Shown in pieces: positions 35,020-46,240 of a stretch of 64,000 bases of DNA. This DNA comes from Lonicera japonica (lineage: Eukaryota > Streptophyta > Magnoliopsida > Dipsacales > Caprifoliaceae). Positions within the stretch are counted from its first letter, which is position 1. Every line of letters begins with the position of its first letter. The DNA lies in contig CM038467.1 in NCBI GenBank assembly GCA_021464415.1, positions 35,805,226-35,869,225 on the forward strand, given 5' to 3'. The notes under the pieces were generated by a model. That model had not been told where the DNA came from and ran no database searches. It saw only the letters and a program-made list of their open reading frames with translations. The translations under genes were made by a program, and so were the position numbers.

Positions 35020-36230
35020 GGCTTTAAAAAAATCTCAAACATGGGAGTTAGTTTCTCTACTACCGAGGAAAACAACAATTGGTTGCCAATGGGTTTATAA
35101 AATCAAAACTAGATCTGATGGTTCAATAGAATGGTACGAAGCTCGCCTGGTTGCCAAAGGTTTCACCCAATAGTATGCTATTGATTAGAAAGAAACTTTT
35201 ACTTATATTGCTTGCATGACTTCTGTTCATACACTTCTGGTTTTACCTCTAGTGCTTCTAATCATAGTCTCTTCTTTCAGAAATTTTATCATGGTTTTAC
35301 ATTAATTTCTTTTCTCTATATGGATGATATGAAAATCACTGGAAATGATACTACTCGTATATCTGACCTTAAAAGATCTCACAACTAACATTTTGAAATA
35401 AAAAATCTTGATCGTCTCAACTATTTCTTGAGTCTTGAGATTCTGTTCGACTCTGCTAATTACTACTTGTCCTAAGCAAAATATAATTTTGATATTATTT
35501 CTCGAGTTGGTCTCACTGACTGCAGAACTGCGCCTACTCCATTGGAAACCAATCTCGAGCTTACTACCCTTGATGGAACTTTGATCAACGATGCTACACT
35601 ATATGGACAATTGGTTGGCAGTCTTGTCTATCTAACTGTCACTCATCCATTTATTGCTTATACAGGTCATCTTGTCAATCAGTTTATGCCAGCCTCGCTT
35701 TCTACACATTAGGCTGCTTTACTTCAGATTCTTTACTGCCTTAAAAGAGTAATGTTTCATGGTTTTCATTTTCCTTCCACATCATCACTTGAGTTATCCG
35801 CCTATTCTGATGTTGATTAGGCAGGAGATTCTACTGATTGAAGGTCCACCACCGATTAGGAGATTCTCTGATTTCATGGCATAGCAAGAAAAAATCTCAT
35901 CTCCAGATCTAGTACGGAGGCAGAATAATGTGATTTTTTTGACACTACACAACAACTTGTTTGGCTTCGCTGGTTCCTTGAGGAAATGGATTTGCCTCAA
36001 AATTCTCCTACTGTTCTCTACTGTGACAATCGAAGTGCTATTCAAATTGCTCATAATGATGTCTTCCATGACGCACCAAACACATATAAATTCATTACCA
36101 TTTTGTTCATCAACATGTCAACCGCAACATAGTTCTTCTCTTATTTCTCTCTTCCAAAAATTAACTTGCCGATATCTTCACCAAAGTTCATCTGCCTGGT
36201 AGAGATTTTAAAATCTTATTTTCAATCTAA
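35020..36230 (+). pseudogene. Copia reverse transcriptase and RNase H
   Basis: The RT start is LKKSQTWELVSLLPRK, then IGCQWVYKIKTRSDGS and EARLVAKGFTQ. After SVHTLLVL there is an internal deletion, resuming at FLYMDDMKITGND with the catalytic YMDDM. The tail shows YGQLVGSLVYLTVTHP and the RNase H AYSDVD*AGDSTD region. Multiple TAG/TAA codons break it. A polypurine-like GAAGGGG tract at 36261-36267 marks the expected 3' LTR start, but foreign sequence follows. Confidence 0.75.
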
Positions 36231-36270
36231 ACTTAGTCTTTCATTTACCACCTTGAGCTTGAAGGGGTTT

Positions 36271-36298
36271 GATACCAATTATGTTTATAATTGGTATC
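36271..36298. repeat. Perfect hairpin at copia/viral junction
   Basis: GATACCAATTAT and ATAATTGGTATC form perfect 12-bp arms around a GTTT loop. It lies just after the copia polypurine tract and before the pararetroviral sequence. The TTGGTATC half resembles a tRNA-Met primer site. Confidence 0.8.
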
Positions 36299-36323
36299 CT
36301 TTGATACTAATTAAGGGGGTTTA

Positions 36324-36790
36324 AAGTAGGCTAAGCAGACTTAATAATTTTATTGATTCTGGGGAAATCTTACAAACTCCGAATGCTTAAACTTAAATAC
36401 AAGAGCTCCTTATATAGCTGGGAGCATTACAAACAAACAAATTACAACTTATTACAACTCGACAAAAGGGACAACACTTTTATTACAAAATTTTAAAAGT
36501 AAACAGTACAAAGCAACTTAATTATACAACTTTATTAAAGCTTGTCGGTCACGGGAAGAAGAATCTTGAGGCGAATTTGTCTTCATGCTGCCGACACTGA
36601 ACTAAGTTCTACTCTGAGTTTTTCGAGTCATCTAAGTTATGGAGTGCAACGAAAGTGTTTGAGTCAGAACTGAGAAATCCATCATCATAATCAAACCTTC
36701 CTTTTACGAAATCGAAGAGACGTTAGGCGAGTCTTTGAGAAAAATGATGATTGAGATCCCATTGTTGATTGGTCCAATAAAGTTCTGGTG
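36324..36790 (-). repeat. Left inverted copy of the viral promoter region
   Basis: On the minus strand it contains GCTATATAAGGAGCTCTTG and, further on, a CAATAAAATTATTAAG polyadenylation-like stretch. It matches 38970-39427 in inverted orientation over about 460 bp with small indels. The arrangement of TATA box and AATAAA fits a pararetroviral pregenomic promoter and terminator. Confidence 0.75.
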
Positions 36791-36799
36791 GAATTGCAT

Positions 36800-38370
36800 C
36801 AATATTTGAATTGTTGACCCCATTGACAAATCATTGGATTTGAGCATTGTTTCGGACAGGATTATCTGTAAGAGGTTCTTCTTCATTTTCAAGAAGAAAT
36901 TTCATTGGATTATTGAAGGTAATGAGGACGTACTTTGCATGATGAGTGCGAAGTTCATGATGCCATTGGGACAGGTGCTTAAACCAGTTAAGAAACTTGG
37001 AGAGGTTGTGTCCAATTAGGTTATCATATATTTGGTAGTCTGGAACATCACCATAGGTGTAATCAGCAGATCTAAGGTATGCAAGTAACTTTGGGGCGTT
37101 GAACAAGAATCATACTGTGAAGCTATGGAAAAGATACCATAAAAAACACAATGCTGCTGTTGGGACTTCAAATAGACGGTGGATATAGAATACTAAATGG
37201 AATGGGAAATACGGGTGGAATTTTAAACCTCTTAAGATTAATCCATGACAAAAAATTATGATTTCTTGAAACCGCCTAAATTGTTCCATATTACGAGTGG
37301 GGATGATTTTTTCTAAGATAACATCACGAACTTTTGGGGGGAGATTATCAAGCAATGAGAGGTCAATAGGCTCTAACAGATATAAACAGGGAATGATGGA
37401 GTTAATTTGTTTCTGAAGAGGAGGTCTAGAGAAGAAATCTATTAGAACATTATCTTCCCTTTTATATGTTTAATATCAAATGACCATTGCGAGAACCAAT
37501 TTGACCATCGGAGAAGCCGAGGATGTGAAAGCATTTTCCTTTTGAATTACAGCATATTCTGAAATGAGGACATGTCCATTTCAACAAAAAACTTGTGGTC
37601 GATGAGATGGAACTGGAACTGGAACTTTTCAATTCCTCGTTTGACAGCGAGAATTTCCTTGAATGTTGAATGGTAGTGCGCTTCAACTGGTTTGAACTTT
37701 CTACTTTTGTATCCACAAACATTTCTCTTAAAATTCATTTTTTCCAAAAAAATGGCCTCCCAGTATCCATCACTTGCATCTGTTTGGAGAACTCTTTTTC
37801 CATCTGAAGGAATTTTTAATGGTGGGAGTTCTGAAGTGAGAGCTTTGAGAGCTTAAACTGAGTGTGAATGAATATTACTCCACGAAGAGGCGTTCTTTTG
37901 GAGAAGGGCTGGCAATGGTGCAGTATGAGTGAAAACTTTGGGGATAAATTTTGCCATGTATTTACGAGACCAAAAAATTGCTGGATTTGCTTCACTGAGG
38001 TAAGGACATATGGGAATTTTAGTAATTCTTGGGAAACATGTGGCTAGAGTTGGCACTTTTCATTATAAATTGTCATTCCTAAAAAATCAATCTTCTTCTG
38101 AGCGATGAACATTTTCTTTTCTGAAAGCATGACACCTATTTTTTGACAATTTAATGGAATTGGGTGAGGAGGTGAGAATACGAGGCTTCATCTGGAGAAT
38201 ACAAAACGATATCATTTATGTAGATAAGCGCATTTGCAAGGAAAGGTTGGAATATTTGGATCATGGCTTTTTCGAAATAAAACGAAGCATTTTTTAATCC
38301 GAAAGGCATTATGGTCCATTGGAAATGGTGGTTTAGGATACGAAATGGTGTTTTTGGTCTATCCGACAGG
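36800..38370 (-). pseudogene. Pararetroviral RT/RNase H segment, broken
   Basis: The minus strand carries a reverse transcriptase palm with IMPFGLKNAS and a catalytic box reading YINDIV, where the family has aspartate before the second D. A thumb/connection region follows, then an RNase H part with an AHYHSTFKEIL motif characteristic of Caulimoviridae. The segment changes frame several times and has in-frame stops near 38150, 37860 and 37460. Upstream viral genes (movement and coat proteins) are not seen. Annotated as a dead fragment. Confidence 0.7.
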
Positions 38371-38383
38371 TGAATTCTTTAAT

Positions 38384-38395
38384 TGGTATCAGAGG
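38384..38395 (+). other. Viral tRNA-Met primer site
   Basis: TGGTATCAGAGG on the plus strand, opposite in orientation to the adjacent viral coding fragment. In Caulimoviridae this site defines the genome start. About 570 bp of unassigned leader-like sequence (38396-38969) follows. Confidence 0.65.
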
Positions 38396-38969
38396 TTTAT
38401 AAATGGTAAATTGTGAGTAGTCATTTTTAGGGTTCTGACCCAGGTTACTAACCTTTCTTACTTGATTCATGGAATAGCCTATGTTTATTGTTTGAAAATT
38501 ATACATAGGTTAATGTGAAAAATTAAACTCTATGATTAGTATGCTCTGTGACTGCCACTTAAAGTGGATCTCCCGTATCAGAAAACTTAGAGAGTAATTT
38601 GTCCAGAACACAATGTATAATTTCTGGAAAAAATAATAATTATTCATGTGTAGTCTAGTCCCTTGAGACGTTGTTTAAGGCAAAGGGTGTCGTTGTGTTT
38701 GTGTCTCGGGAAAGTACTGATATGAAGATGAATTATTTTATATAAAATAGTTTTGGTATTTGAAGGCTATTGTGGTGAATCAATTAAGATATGGTTTAGT
38801 TAACTCCATGGAAAGAACTATATCTTTCAAATATATTTTCTAAAAAATCAAATATATTTTATTGTTTAATATGGCTCATTTTCAAAACCATCTTCTGGAT
38901 TTTTTTCAAAATCTCTCAAACAGCTTTTTGGCCAGAAAACAAAACTCCCAGTAAAAGAATATGTTCAGG

Positions 38970-39427
38970 CTTCTAGCTTTGACCAGTCAACAATGGGATC
39001 TCAATCATCCATTTTCTTAAAGTCTCGCCCAACGTCTTTTCGATTTCGTAGAAGGAAGGTTTGATTATGATGATGAATTACTCAATTTTGACTCAGACGC
39101 GTTCGTTGCTTTCGATGACTCAAACGACTCAAAAAACTCAGAATAGAACTCAGCTCAGTGTCGGCAGCATGAAGCCTTAAGATTCTTTTGCCTGTGACCA
39201 ACAAGCTTTAATAAAGTTGTATAATTAAGTTGCTTTGTACTGTTTACTTTTAGACTTTTGTAATAAAGGTGTTGTCCCTTTTGTCAAGTTGTAATTTGTT
39301 TGTTTGTAATGGTCCTAGGTATATAAGGAGCTCTTGTATTTCAGTTTAAGCATTCGAAGTTTGTAAGATTTCTCTATATATGATTTCCCCAAAATCAATA
39401 AAATTATTAAGTTTGCTTAGCCTACTT
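38970..39427 (+). repeat. Right inverted copy of the viral promoter region
   Basis: Contains GTATATAAGGAGCTCTTG near 39320 and TCAATAAAATTATTAAG near 39395. It pairs with 36324-36790. It also retains a short coding tail ending in an acidic stretch just before the promoter. Confidence 0.75.
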
Positions 39428-39519
39428 CTCTCTCTGTTCTTATTTTTAGTCTTATGCTTTAAGTTCTGCTTTACTATTCATAGTCCTCCCTAACCTTCCA
39501 CTTCGAACCCTAACCCTCC

Positions 39520-39734
39520 ACTTCGAATATATATATATGTTTGGTTGTTAATATATTTAGTTGCCATGTTTAAAGGGTTGACTTTGCATCAAATCATGTA
39601 TTATTAATAGGTTTATTCTTTCATTTGTTTACATGTATATTTGCTTATATAAATAGGCCTCTCATTGTATTCATTCATTCATACACTACAATACAATAAA
39701 ACATAATTCCTTCTCTCTTTTATATTTATTTACA
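39520..39734 (+). repeat. 3' LTR of copia, 5'-truncated
   Basis: Matches 11735-11943, including TTTAGTTGCCATGTTTAAAG and the TATATAAATAGGCC promoter. The first ~60 bp of the LTR are missing, replaced by viral and unassigned sequence. It ends TTTACA at 39734. Confidence 0.8.
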
Positions 39735-40336
39735 ACTATTGTCATATTATAAATTAAAACTTCCAACTTATAGGTGATAAAATGAACGGATTCTTATAAG
39801 GCAACTCAATTAATTTGTTAAAAATTTAACCCAACCCACTAATTTATTGGGTTGTTATTGGATCAGCCCATTAATAACCTAATTCTTATTGGGTTAGATT
39901 GGGTTTTTATTTGGTTGCGCAACAATTTAATAATAAAACCCAGCACACATATCTTCTAACTTTAATTCCACGTCTAACTTAATTATCACAGTCAGAGCTC
40001 CACTACTCTCCAGCTACCATAGCAGAATCTCCAGTCATTTATGCTCGAGCTCCAACGACTACAACTAAAGTCCAATAACTTTCACCGGAGCTGTAGTCAC
40101 CTTCAGGCTTCAGAGTAAGTTGCCATGAGCTTACTTCACCATCGCAGAAGTCTGTTGCCCACTTGCAACACCATCTGAGCTTCGCGACCATTACCGAAGA
40201 TCCTTTTCTTCCTCTATTTCCCAATGAAACTTGATGTTGCTACTCAAGTATTTTGATCTTTTGTTTTTACATGTTTAATTAAATTCGCGCATGAGTGGGG
40301 TAGAGTGCCCCAAAGTAAGGGTGGAGGGTGAAGTTG

Positions 40337-40367
<31 letters not shown>

Positions 40368-40550
40368 AATGTATATGTATAATGTAAATGGTAAAAGAAT
40401 TGTTGGGGAGAGATGGTACATGTGTTGAAAAAGCTCTAAATTCTGGCAACTAAAATCAATGGTGTTTCTTAATTTGGTCATTTTTTGAATTTTTTCCTGC
40501 CTTTTCTTTACTAATTTTCTTCATTCTCCTTCCATAGCAAATACATGCGT

Positions 40551-40666
40551 CAAGTGAGAATGCATATATATACAGTGCATAAAAAAAAGAAGTAGAAATA
40601 AAAGGTGCCAAGTGAGAATGCATATATATACAGTGCATAAAAAAAAGAAGTAGAAATAAAAGGTGG
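40551..40666. repeat. 58-bp tandem duplication
   Basis: A unit starting CAAGTGAGAATGCATATATA occurs twice in direct tandem, almost identical. A run of 15 Gs follows at 40682-40696. The rest of 39735-40550 is AT-rich with nothing recognised. Confidence 0.9.
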
Positions 40667-40924
40667 TGGTCATTCATTCTTGGGGGGGGGGGGGGGTTAG
40701 ATGAGTGGTCACTTATTAGTTTAAAATTATGTTAAGTTGGTGATTAATTTAGTTTTCACATATTTCTCTCTTTTAATATAGATGATGATATTGCCCATCA
40801 CTCTTTTTTGTCACAAACATTCTCCAATAAAGCAAGATAGTTTCTTATATTGCCATTCCAAAAATTTGTCATTATCATCATTTATTATTAAGCTTTTAAT
40901 CACTTGGCCAATCTAATTTGAGTG

Positions 40925-41185
40925 GTATGCATAATTTCAAACATTATAGAATGAATGAACATTATAATTCAATATTCATTAGAATCATGATAACCGAATT
41001 TTTCAGATCCATTCGAATATTATAAACCGCATGTTTCTTGCCCATTCGAATATTATAAACTGAATGAACATTGACATTATTCAATGTTCAATCAAATCAT
41101 GATAACCAAAAATTTCAGATCCACTCGAATATTATAGAACGAGTGATTCTTACCCATTTGAATCATGATAACTGAATGAACATTG
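40925..41185. repeat. Degenerate ATCATGATAAC repeats
   Basis: ATCATGATAACC recurs near 40985 and 41095, with a partial copy ATCATGATAACTGAATGAAC near 41165, each followed by ATCCATTCGAATATTATA-like text. The repeats are imperfect and about 115 bp apart. No coding function is seen. Confidence 0.5.
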
Positions 41186-41276
41186 AACATAGAGATCAAC
41201 AATACCCATATCCACTCCTACAAGCTGCAAATTTATCTCTTTACAGGTATATATATATCTTTATAGGGAAATTGTT

Positions 41277-42480
41277 ATGAATATGATAATTGACCAAATC
41301 AAATATATCCTTAGAGGTATATATATCATTCTTCCTTCAATAATAGAGTTCAAAGAGATGGGTTTTAATGAGCCTATGAATTTCAACACTGGGTTGAGAT
41401 CCCTCCAGATCGATAGGGATGATAGGGGTTTCTTTGCGCGTATTAGAGACTTCATTATCGACGGAAGGTGGGATATTTCAGCTAAGTTCTCACTGGCTAT
41501 CCCTAAGATTGCTGCCTATATCAAATATGTGACCCTTCCGCTTCAAGGTTTATAGGATACCCTTATCTAGCCCTACTCCTTTACATGCAACTTCTCATAA
41601 AGGGATGCGTATCTGTTTTTACATTAGTCTATTTCGGTTTTTAGGTTCATCACTTGTGGGGGCCGCATATTCCCCCACGCATTTCCACCTTTGTTTAGAG
41701 GTTAATGTATAGGCGTGTCATTACTCAGGATCTCCTGCAGTGTTATGGCCATTCCAAGGCCAATAGATGTCCCATATGTAAGGTGGTTCTGAGACGTTTG
41801 AGCATTTATTTCTCTTGTGCCCCTTTGCATTAGAGGCATGGAGAGAAGTTTGTGGCTCTTTGCGGTTCCCTTCAAGACTTTCGACATGGTTATGGATATG
41901 TGGTTATTTGTTTATCACCGGTGTTCTGTCCTCAGATCTTTCAGTTGTGGGTGGCTATGGTGCTTTACATTTTGGATTTTATTTTACAAGATTGCAATAA
42001 AGGGGTTTTTCAAGAAAGATAATTCACTTTCCATTATTACTTCATCTATCTTATGGGCTAATTGTTTATGATTTCTATCATTGCCTTGCGTCATATGGGT
42101 TATTCAGCAACAAAACTTTATATTCTTAGAGGTCTCGAGGTATAGGATAGAGCGCGTCGTGCTCCTCTTTTTGTTTCGCTTCATTAGATTCTTCCTCAGC
42201 TTGGGTGGATGAAGTTGAATTCTAATGGTGTGGCTTAAGGTGCTCCAGGTAGAGCTGCGGCTAGGGTGTTTTCAGAGATCACGAGGTGTTGCTAGTGGTG
42301 CTTATTGTTTTGATATTAGGATTGACACAACCTTCTTTGCAGAGATCATGGAAATCATTCAGGGTATTGACTATGCTCATTAGCACGGCTAGCACAAATT
42401 TTGGTCTGAGTTAGACTCTATGGCCATTATTCAGTGCTTGCAGTTCTCTTCTTATATGGGTTAGTAAGACTAAATGTTTG
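41277..42480 (+). pseudogene. LINE 3' remnant: RT C-terminus, zf-RVT, RNase H
   Basis: The order of a plant non-LTR retrotransposon is visible on the plus strand. First comes RIRDFIIDGRWDI with ITLP-like text (41380-41550). Then a zf-RVT region, GPHIPPRISTFV near 41660 with NRCPICK and CPFALEAWREVCGSL. Last is a degraded RNase H near 42200-42470 with AEI and ELDSMAIIQCLQF fragments. Frames change repeatedly and stops abound. The main RT palm and upstream endonuclease are missing, which fits 5' truncation. Assignment rests on motif order. Confidence 0.65.
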
Positions 42481-45095
42481 GATCATTTGCTAAACTAGGA
42501 TTTGACCAGTCTATGGAGACTAGTTTGTAATTAGTATCTAACACGTGTTGGTCGCTAATTGGTTAGGTCGAGTTAGTTAATATATGGTCGGGTTGACCAA
42601 AAAAAGTGAGTAGTAGTTTTTCCCTGTCTTATGTGTTACTTTTATGTTGACAAATAATTATATGGTTAGTGACATATGCATTTTATTCGTTAAATATTAG
42701 TAAAGTATGCTATAGGTTTAATTAAAACTCTTACTTGATATATATATGTGTGTATGTGCGCGCGCGTGCTTATTTTGTATTTGAGTTGCATATATATAGT
42801 ATATGTAAATTTGTTGTGGTGCTTATTGATGCGTAGGTAAATTGGCATGTGAAAATCTTGGAAAATAATTTTGAAAGTGTTTAAATATTTTTGGTACTTG
42901 ATTCAATACTTGGATTTGACGAGAAACTTGTTTTAAAGTGGATTAGAAATGTTAGAATTTATTTGAGTTGAAAAAGGACTAAAATGTAATGTTGTAAACA
43001 TATAGGGTTAGAATAATAATGTTATAAAACTAGAAGATAAATTATTATAATTATGTCAAAGCTTTGATTATAACAAACCAACTCAACCTTGCCTTTTATA
43101 CAAAATTTTCATTTATTTCATTCATTTGGCCGAGAGCTCAAGCTCTTTTCCCCCTCTTAAATTTTAATAAATCCTTATTTAATTTGGGTTGAATTAAACA
43201 TTCAATGTTCAGCATTTGTTCAAAGTTCCTACACGGAAGTTATTCTACGCTTCAAAGGCTTCAATTTGGACCGAATATTCTTCGGTAATTTTTGCTCTAT
43301 GGACCAACTTGGTTTCTATCTCTTATGTGCTCTATAAAATTGAGGTAGTGATTATTAGTTCAATATTTTTATAAAGGTTGCATAAGTTTGCATTGATAAT
43401 TGTTAAAAGTTATATATTTTTAGATATATTGGTTTTATTGCATTAGATGTGTAGAATACTATAGTAATTTATATGTGGGCATATTATGATGTAACCTTGA
43501 AAAATATCAATTTATATATAAGTTTCACAATTTTTCCTAAAATACTAGTTTTGAGATATCTAGTAAAAGTGATAGTTTTGAAAGAAAATAGTGAAACTAT
43601 ATAAATTGAATGCTGGAAATAATTATACGTCATGATTTGTCAAGACATATTTAATTAACATGATTATAGAGATTTTGGTATAAAGGTTATATGTGTGAAA
43701 GATGATATATTGCACTATTGTACACGAAAAATTGTAAAATGTTAAATTAATTGCATTACATAGCACGACACAACATGCGGCACTCGGTTGTACCTTATAT
43801 TGTGTTTAGGACTCAGTGTATATAACGATATTATGATGATGAGATTGAAAAGAACAAAGCAAAGGTTATTTATTATATTATATTGGCAATATAGGAATCG
43901 CTATTATAAGTACCTCCCTGCCATGTCACTACTAAGTGTTAGACTCACCGATTTTTTTAAATTTGTATATATGTAGGTACCAAGGCTGACGTAATGAGTA
44001 TGTAGTCTCAAGGTTAGGTTTGGGTTCGACGTATAGTTCTTTAATATCGCCCACATATGTCGATTTTGTATTGATATTAATGTATGATATGTTGCGGCAT
44101 AACTAGTTGATGTATATACTGCTTTATACTCTGGTTGTGCTGTATATTAAATTGTATATGTGAAATACCTAATATTTACTATGGGTAAATATATTGATGA
44201 CGACAGGTGACACATGATGATATGTCAAGTTGATGGCTTCTATGGGGCTTGATCATAAGATTCCAGTTTGGTGGGATTTAGCTGCTCCTCAGACGGATGC
44301 TCTAGTGGGCCGTGATATGTCATCGCTCCCGAATTATAGATTTAGATTCTATTAGCCATGCTTTTATTTTGTTGTACTTTTGTATTGCTAATGGTCTAAT
44401 TTTAGACTAGTTTTAGTCTTTATGGGCTGGTTTATATAGCCCATTGAATTGTTTTTTATTTAGCTTTTACTGGTTTTTCAGGGAGGTCAGATCCATGTAC
44501 CCCTTCCTTCTGCTTGTACGCCTCCGAGTCAAGACTTTTCGGACTCACTTTATTTGTCGATTTATAATATTACGCTATAGTGCCCTGGATTTTTGGGGCT
44601 TGAGCTTTTCCAATATATATATGTAGTGCATAGCTCTTTATATTTACATTTATAAACTTTGAGGTGGTGATTTAACTTTTCGATCGTATTTACTTGATGT
44701 TATAAAAGCAAACTGCTCTTGGAGATTTAAAAAAAAAAAAATCAAATTACTTATTTTCATTTTTTAAGTGTTGTAGTATTTTGTGAGTATTTATTATGGT
44801 ATGCGCATGTGAACATAATAACTATTCACTATGGTCTGACTATATAAAATTACTTATTGTTTATCACAAATTAGCAACAAAATCAAGTGAATATCATATT
44901 TAACAGGATTGACATAATTAGTTGAACAATATTTCAAGGATTATTGCCCTTAAATACAACTAAGTGTAAAACTTCTTAACCTTACACCGCGGTAAGGTGA
45001 CCTTTATATGGATTTCATGAGCACTTGCAATTATATTGGCAAAAAATGGAGAAAATAAAATTTGTTTGGAACAACTTACTAGTCAGCTTGTTTTC
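42481..45095. other. AT-rich DNA, no gene supported
   Basis: No recognised protein domain on either strand. Short open frames (43788-43976, 44444-44626) have no known motif. Parts such as 43900-44640 are slightly GC-richer and may be old transposon sequence, but I cannot identify ends. Confidence 0.5.
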
Positions 45096-45518
45096 CTAGG
45101 TAAACCCTGGGAATTGTTTAGCTCGTCCAAATGCTTTCCTCCACTCTGCAGAGTTTTTCGCCTCCTCATGCTTCCCAGAGCTGGCAAATGTTTCTGAAAA
45201 CTTTTCCATTTGCTCTTCTAGTTCAGATGGACCCGCCCCACAGAATATAGGTAAAAATAATTGCCCAAAAATCCTCTTTGAATTGAAGATATTCACGAGT
45301 TCTTCAAGACACGATTTAGAAGAAACGTAACTCTTGGAGAAGAAAATAATTGCCATCTTCGACAGTTCAGATGGTGCTCTCTGATCTATCTGATCATCAT
45401 TTCTCCATACGCGAAATCTGGCTTTCACTAAAGCTAAAAAGATGCTGTTAGTAAAAACTTTATCATCATCACGACAGCTGGAACTAAAGAAGACATCGTA
45501 CTCATATCTTTGGGCCAT
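45096..45518 (-). CDS. TIR domain protein, truncated (TIR-only frame)
   Basis: A 140-residue frame encoding a plant TIR domain, the NAD-cleaving signalling part of TNL receptors. Near the N-terminus it has YEYDVFFSSSCRDDDKVFTN, where the usual SFRGEDTR is altered, then FRVWRNDDQIDQ. It continues with MAIIFFSKSYVSSKSCLEEL, where the second E of CLEEL corresponds to the catalytic glutamate and the usual tryptophan before CL is serine. About seven residues before MAII are missing relative to the family. The frame ends at a TAG 45096-45098, but a further ENKLTS stretch and an ACTA/GTAAGT donor follow. The normal exon therefore ended near 45079 and the stop is premature. It could be a TIR-only gene or, more likely, an isolated first exon of a dead TNL. 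Confidence 0.6.
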   Translation of the reverse strand: MAQRYEYDVFFSSSCRDDDKVFTNSIFLALVKARFRVWRNDDQIDQRAPSELSKMAIIFFSKSYVSSKSCLEELVNIFNSKRIFGQLFLPIFCGAGPSELEEQMEKFSETFASSGKHEEAKNSAEWRKAFGRAKQFPGFT

Positions 45519-45796
45519 TGAATGTACGTAGCTCGATCCAAGTGATGAATTCTTGTTGAATAATTTAACCTAACCAGGGAGTCTCATGGCATTGTATTCG
45601 TTGAAGTTATTGACGTTCTGGCCGGGTTGGATGAGCTATTGACTATATTTTGTATGGACTCTTTTGTTTATAATTGTGCTTTCTTTACTCATATCTATGG
45701 ACTACTGACATTTTACTCCCTGAATTATAAAAGCCAACATTAAACATCCTTAAACTATTGAAGTCTTTAAAAAATTTAAGATAAACGATCCAAATA

Positions 45797-46240
45797 ATTA
45801 CTAAACTTTCAATCTAGTATCTGTTTGACCACCAAACTCCAAAAAGAACCACTTTGACAATTCCATCCAATTCTTTGGTTATCCAACTTTGGAGTATGTA
45901 CTACTTTGACCATTCCATCTAATTTAACTGTTAAATTTAATACATTTGCGTAGCACATGACTTTGTGTAAGGTCATTCTGGTCATATTGTAACAAAACGA
46001 CATTTTCCTCTGATAATTCTCGTCAAAATGAAATACACAGTATATAAAACATAACAATATTTTTAACAAATAATACAACTTGAGCCATTTTATAACCAAA
46101 ACAATTAAAATACGCTTAAATAAAGTCATGTGCTTGGTTCATTTCATTCAATTTAATTGTGAAATTAGAAGAAACGAGCAAAGTGGTATTTACTCCAAAG
46201 TTTGATGGTCAAAATAATACTAGATCAAAAGTTTAGTGGT
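45797..46240. mobile_element. MITE-like foldback element
   Basis: The left end ACTAAACTTTCAATCTAGTA and the right end, read in reverse, ACTAAACTTTTGATCTAGTA match. The match continues with TTTGACCACCAAACT against TTTGACCATCAAACT. The arms are about 75 bp and imperfect. No target duplication was confirmed. Confidence 0.6.

Larger units (their letters stand above)
36324..39427. mobile_element. Endogenous pararetrovirus, rearranged (Caulimoviridae)
   Basis: Relic of a plant pararetrovirus lying between the copia polypurine tract and the remaining 3' LTR. It consists of a minus-strand coding segment with reverse transcriptase and RNase H, and a plus-strand segment that starts with a tRNA-Met primer site at 38384. 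Each is followed by a copy of the same promoter-like region in inverted orientation. The layout means two viral fragments joined head to head. All coding parts carry stops and frame changes, so it is not expressible as virus. Genus cannot be set from what I see. Confidence 0.75.
11681..39734 (+). mobile_element. Ty1/copia element, heavily nested
   Basis: A plus-strand copia retrotransposon with 5' LTR, tRNA-Met primer site, gag, protease, integrase, reverse transcriptase, RNase H and a 3' LTR. Its own sequence is only about 6 kb. The rest is later insertions: a MITE at 12853-13224, a gypsy element at 14620-33444 and a pararetrovirus near 36.3-39.4 kb. Flanks ACTAC (11676-11680) and ACTAT (39735-39739) may be a decayed 5-bp target duplication. 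The coding frame has many stops and frameshifts. The reading frame is continuous across the gypsy insertion site once one ATATG is removed (NPVTHM then SYINTVDGS). Confidence 0.85.

Noticed and set aside
40682..40696. Run of 15 Gs as a possible quadruplex or signal
   Set aside because: A single homopolymer in spacer DNA, prone to length error. No associated feature.
5827..45518. TIR at 45 kb and NB-ARC at 6 kb as one TNL gene split by the nest
   Set aside because: A different NLR relic (9319-11073) lies between them, along with MITEs and a LINE remnant outside the nest. Nothing shows the two pieces belonged to one gene.
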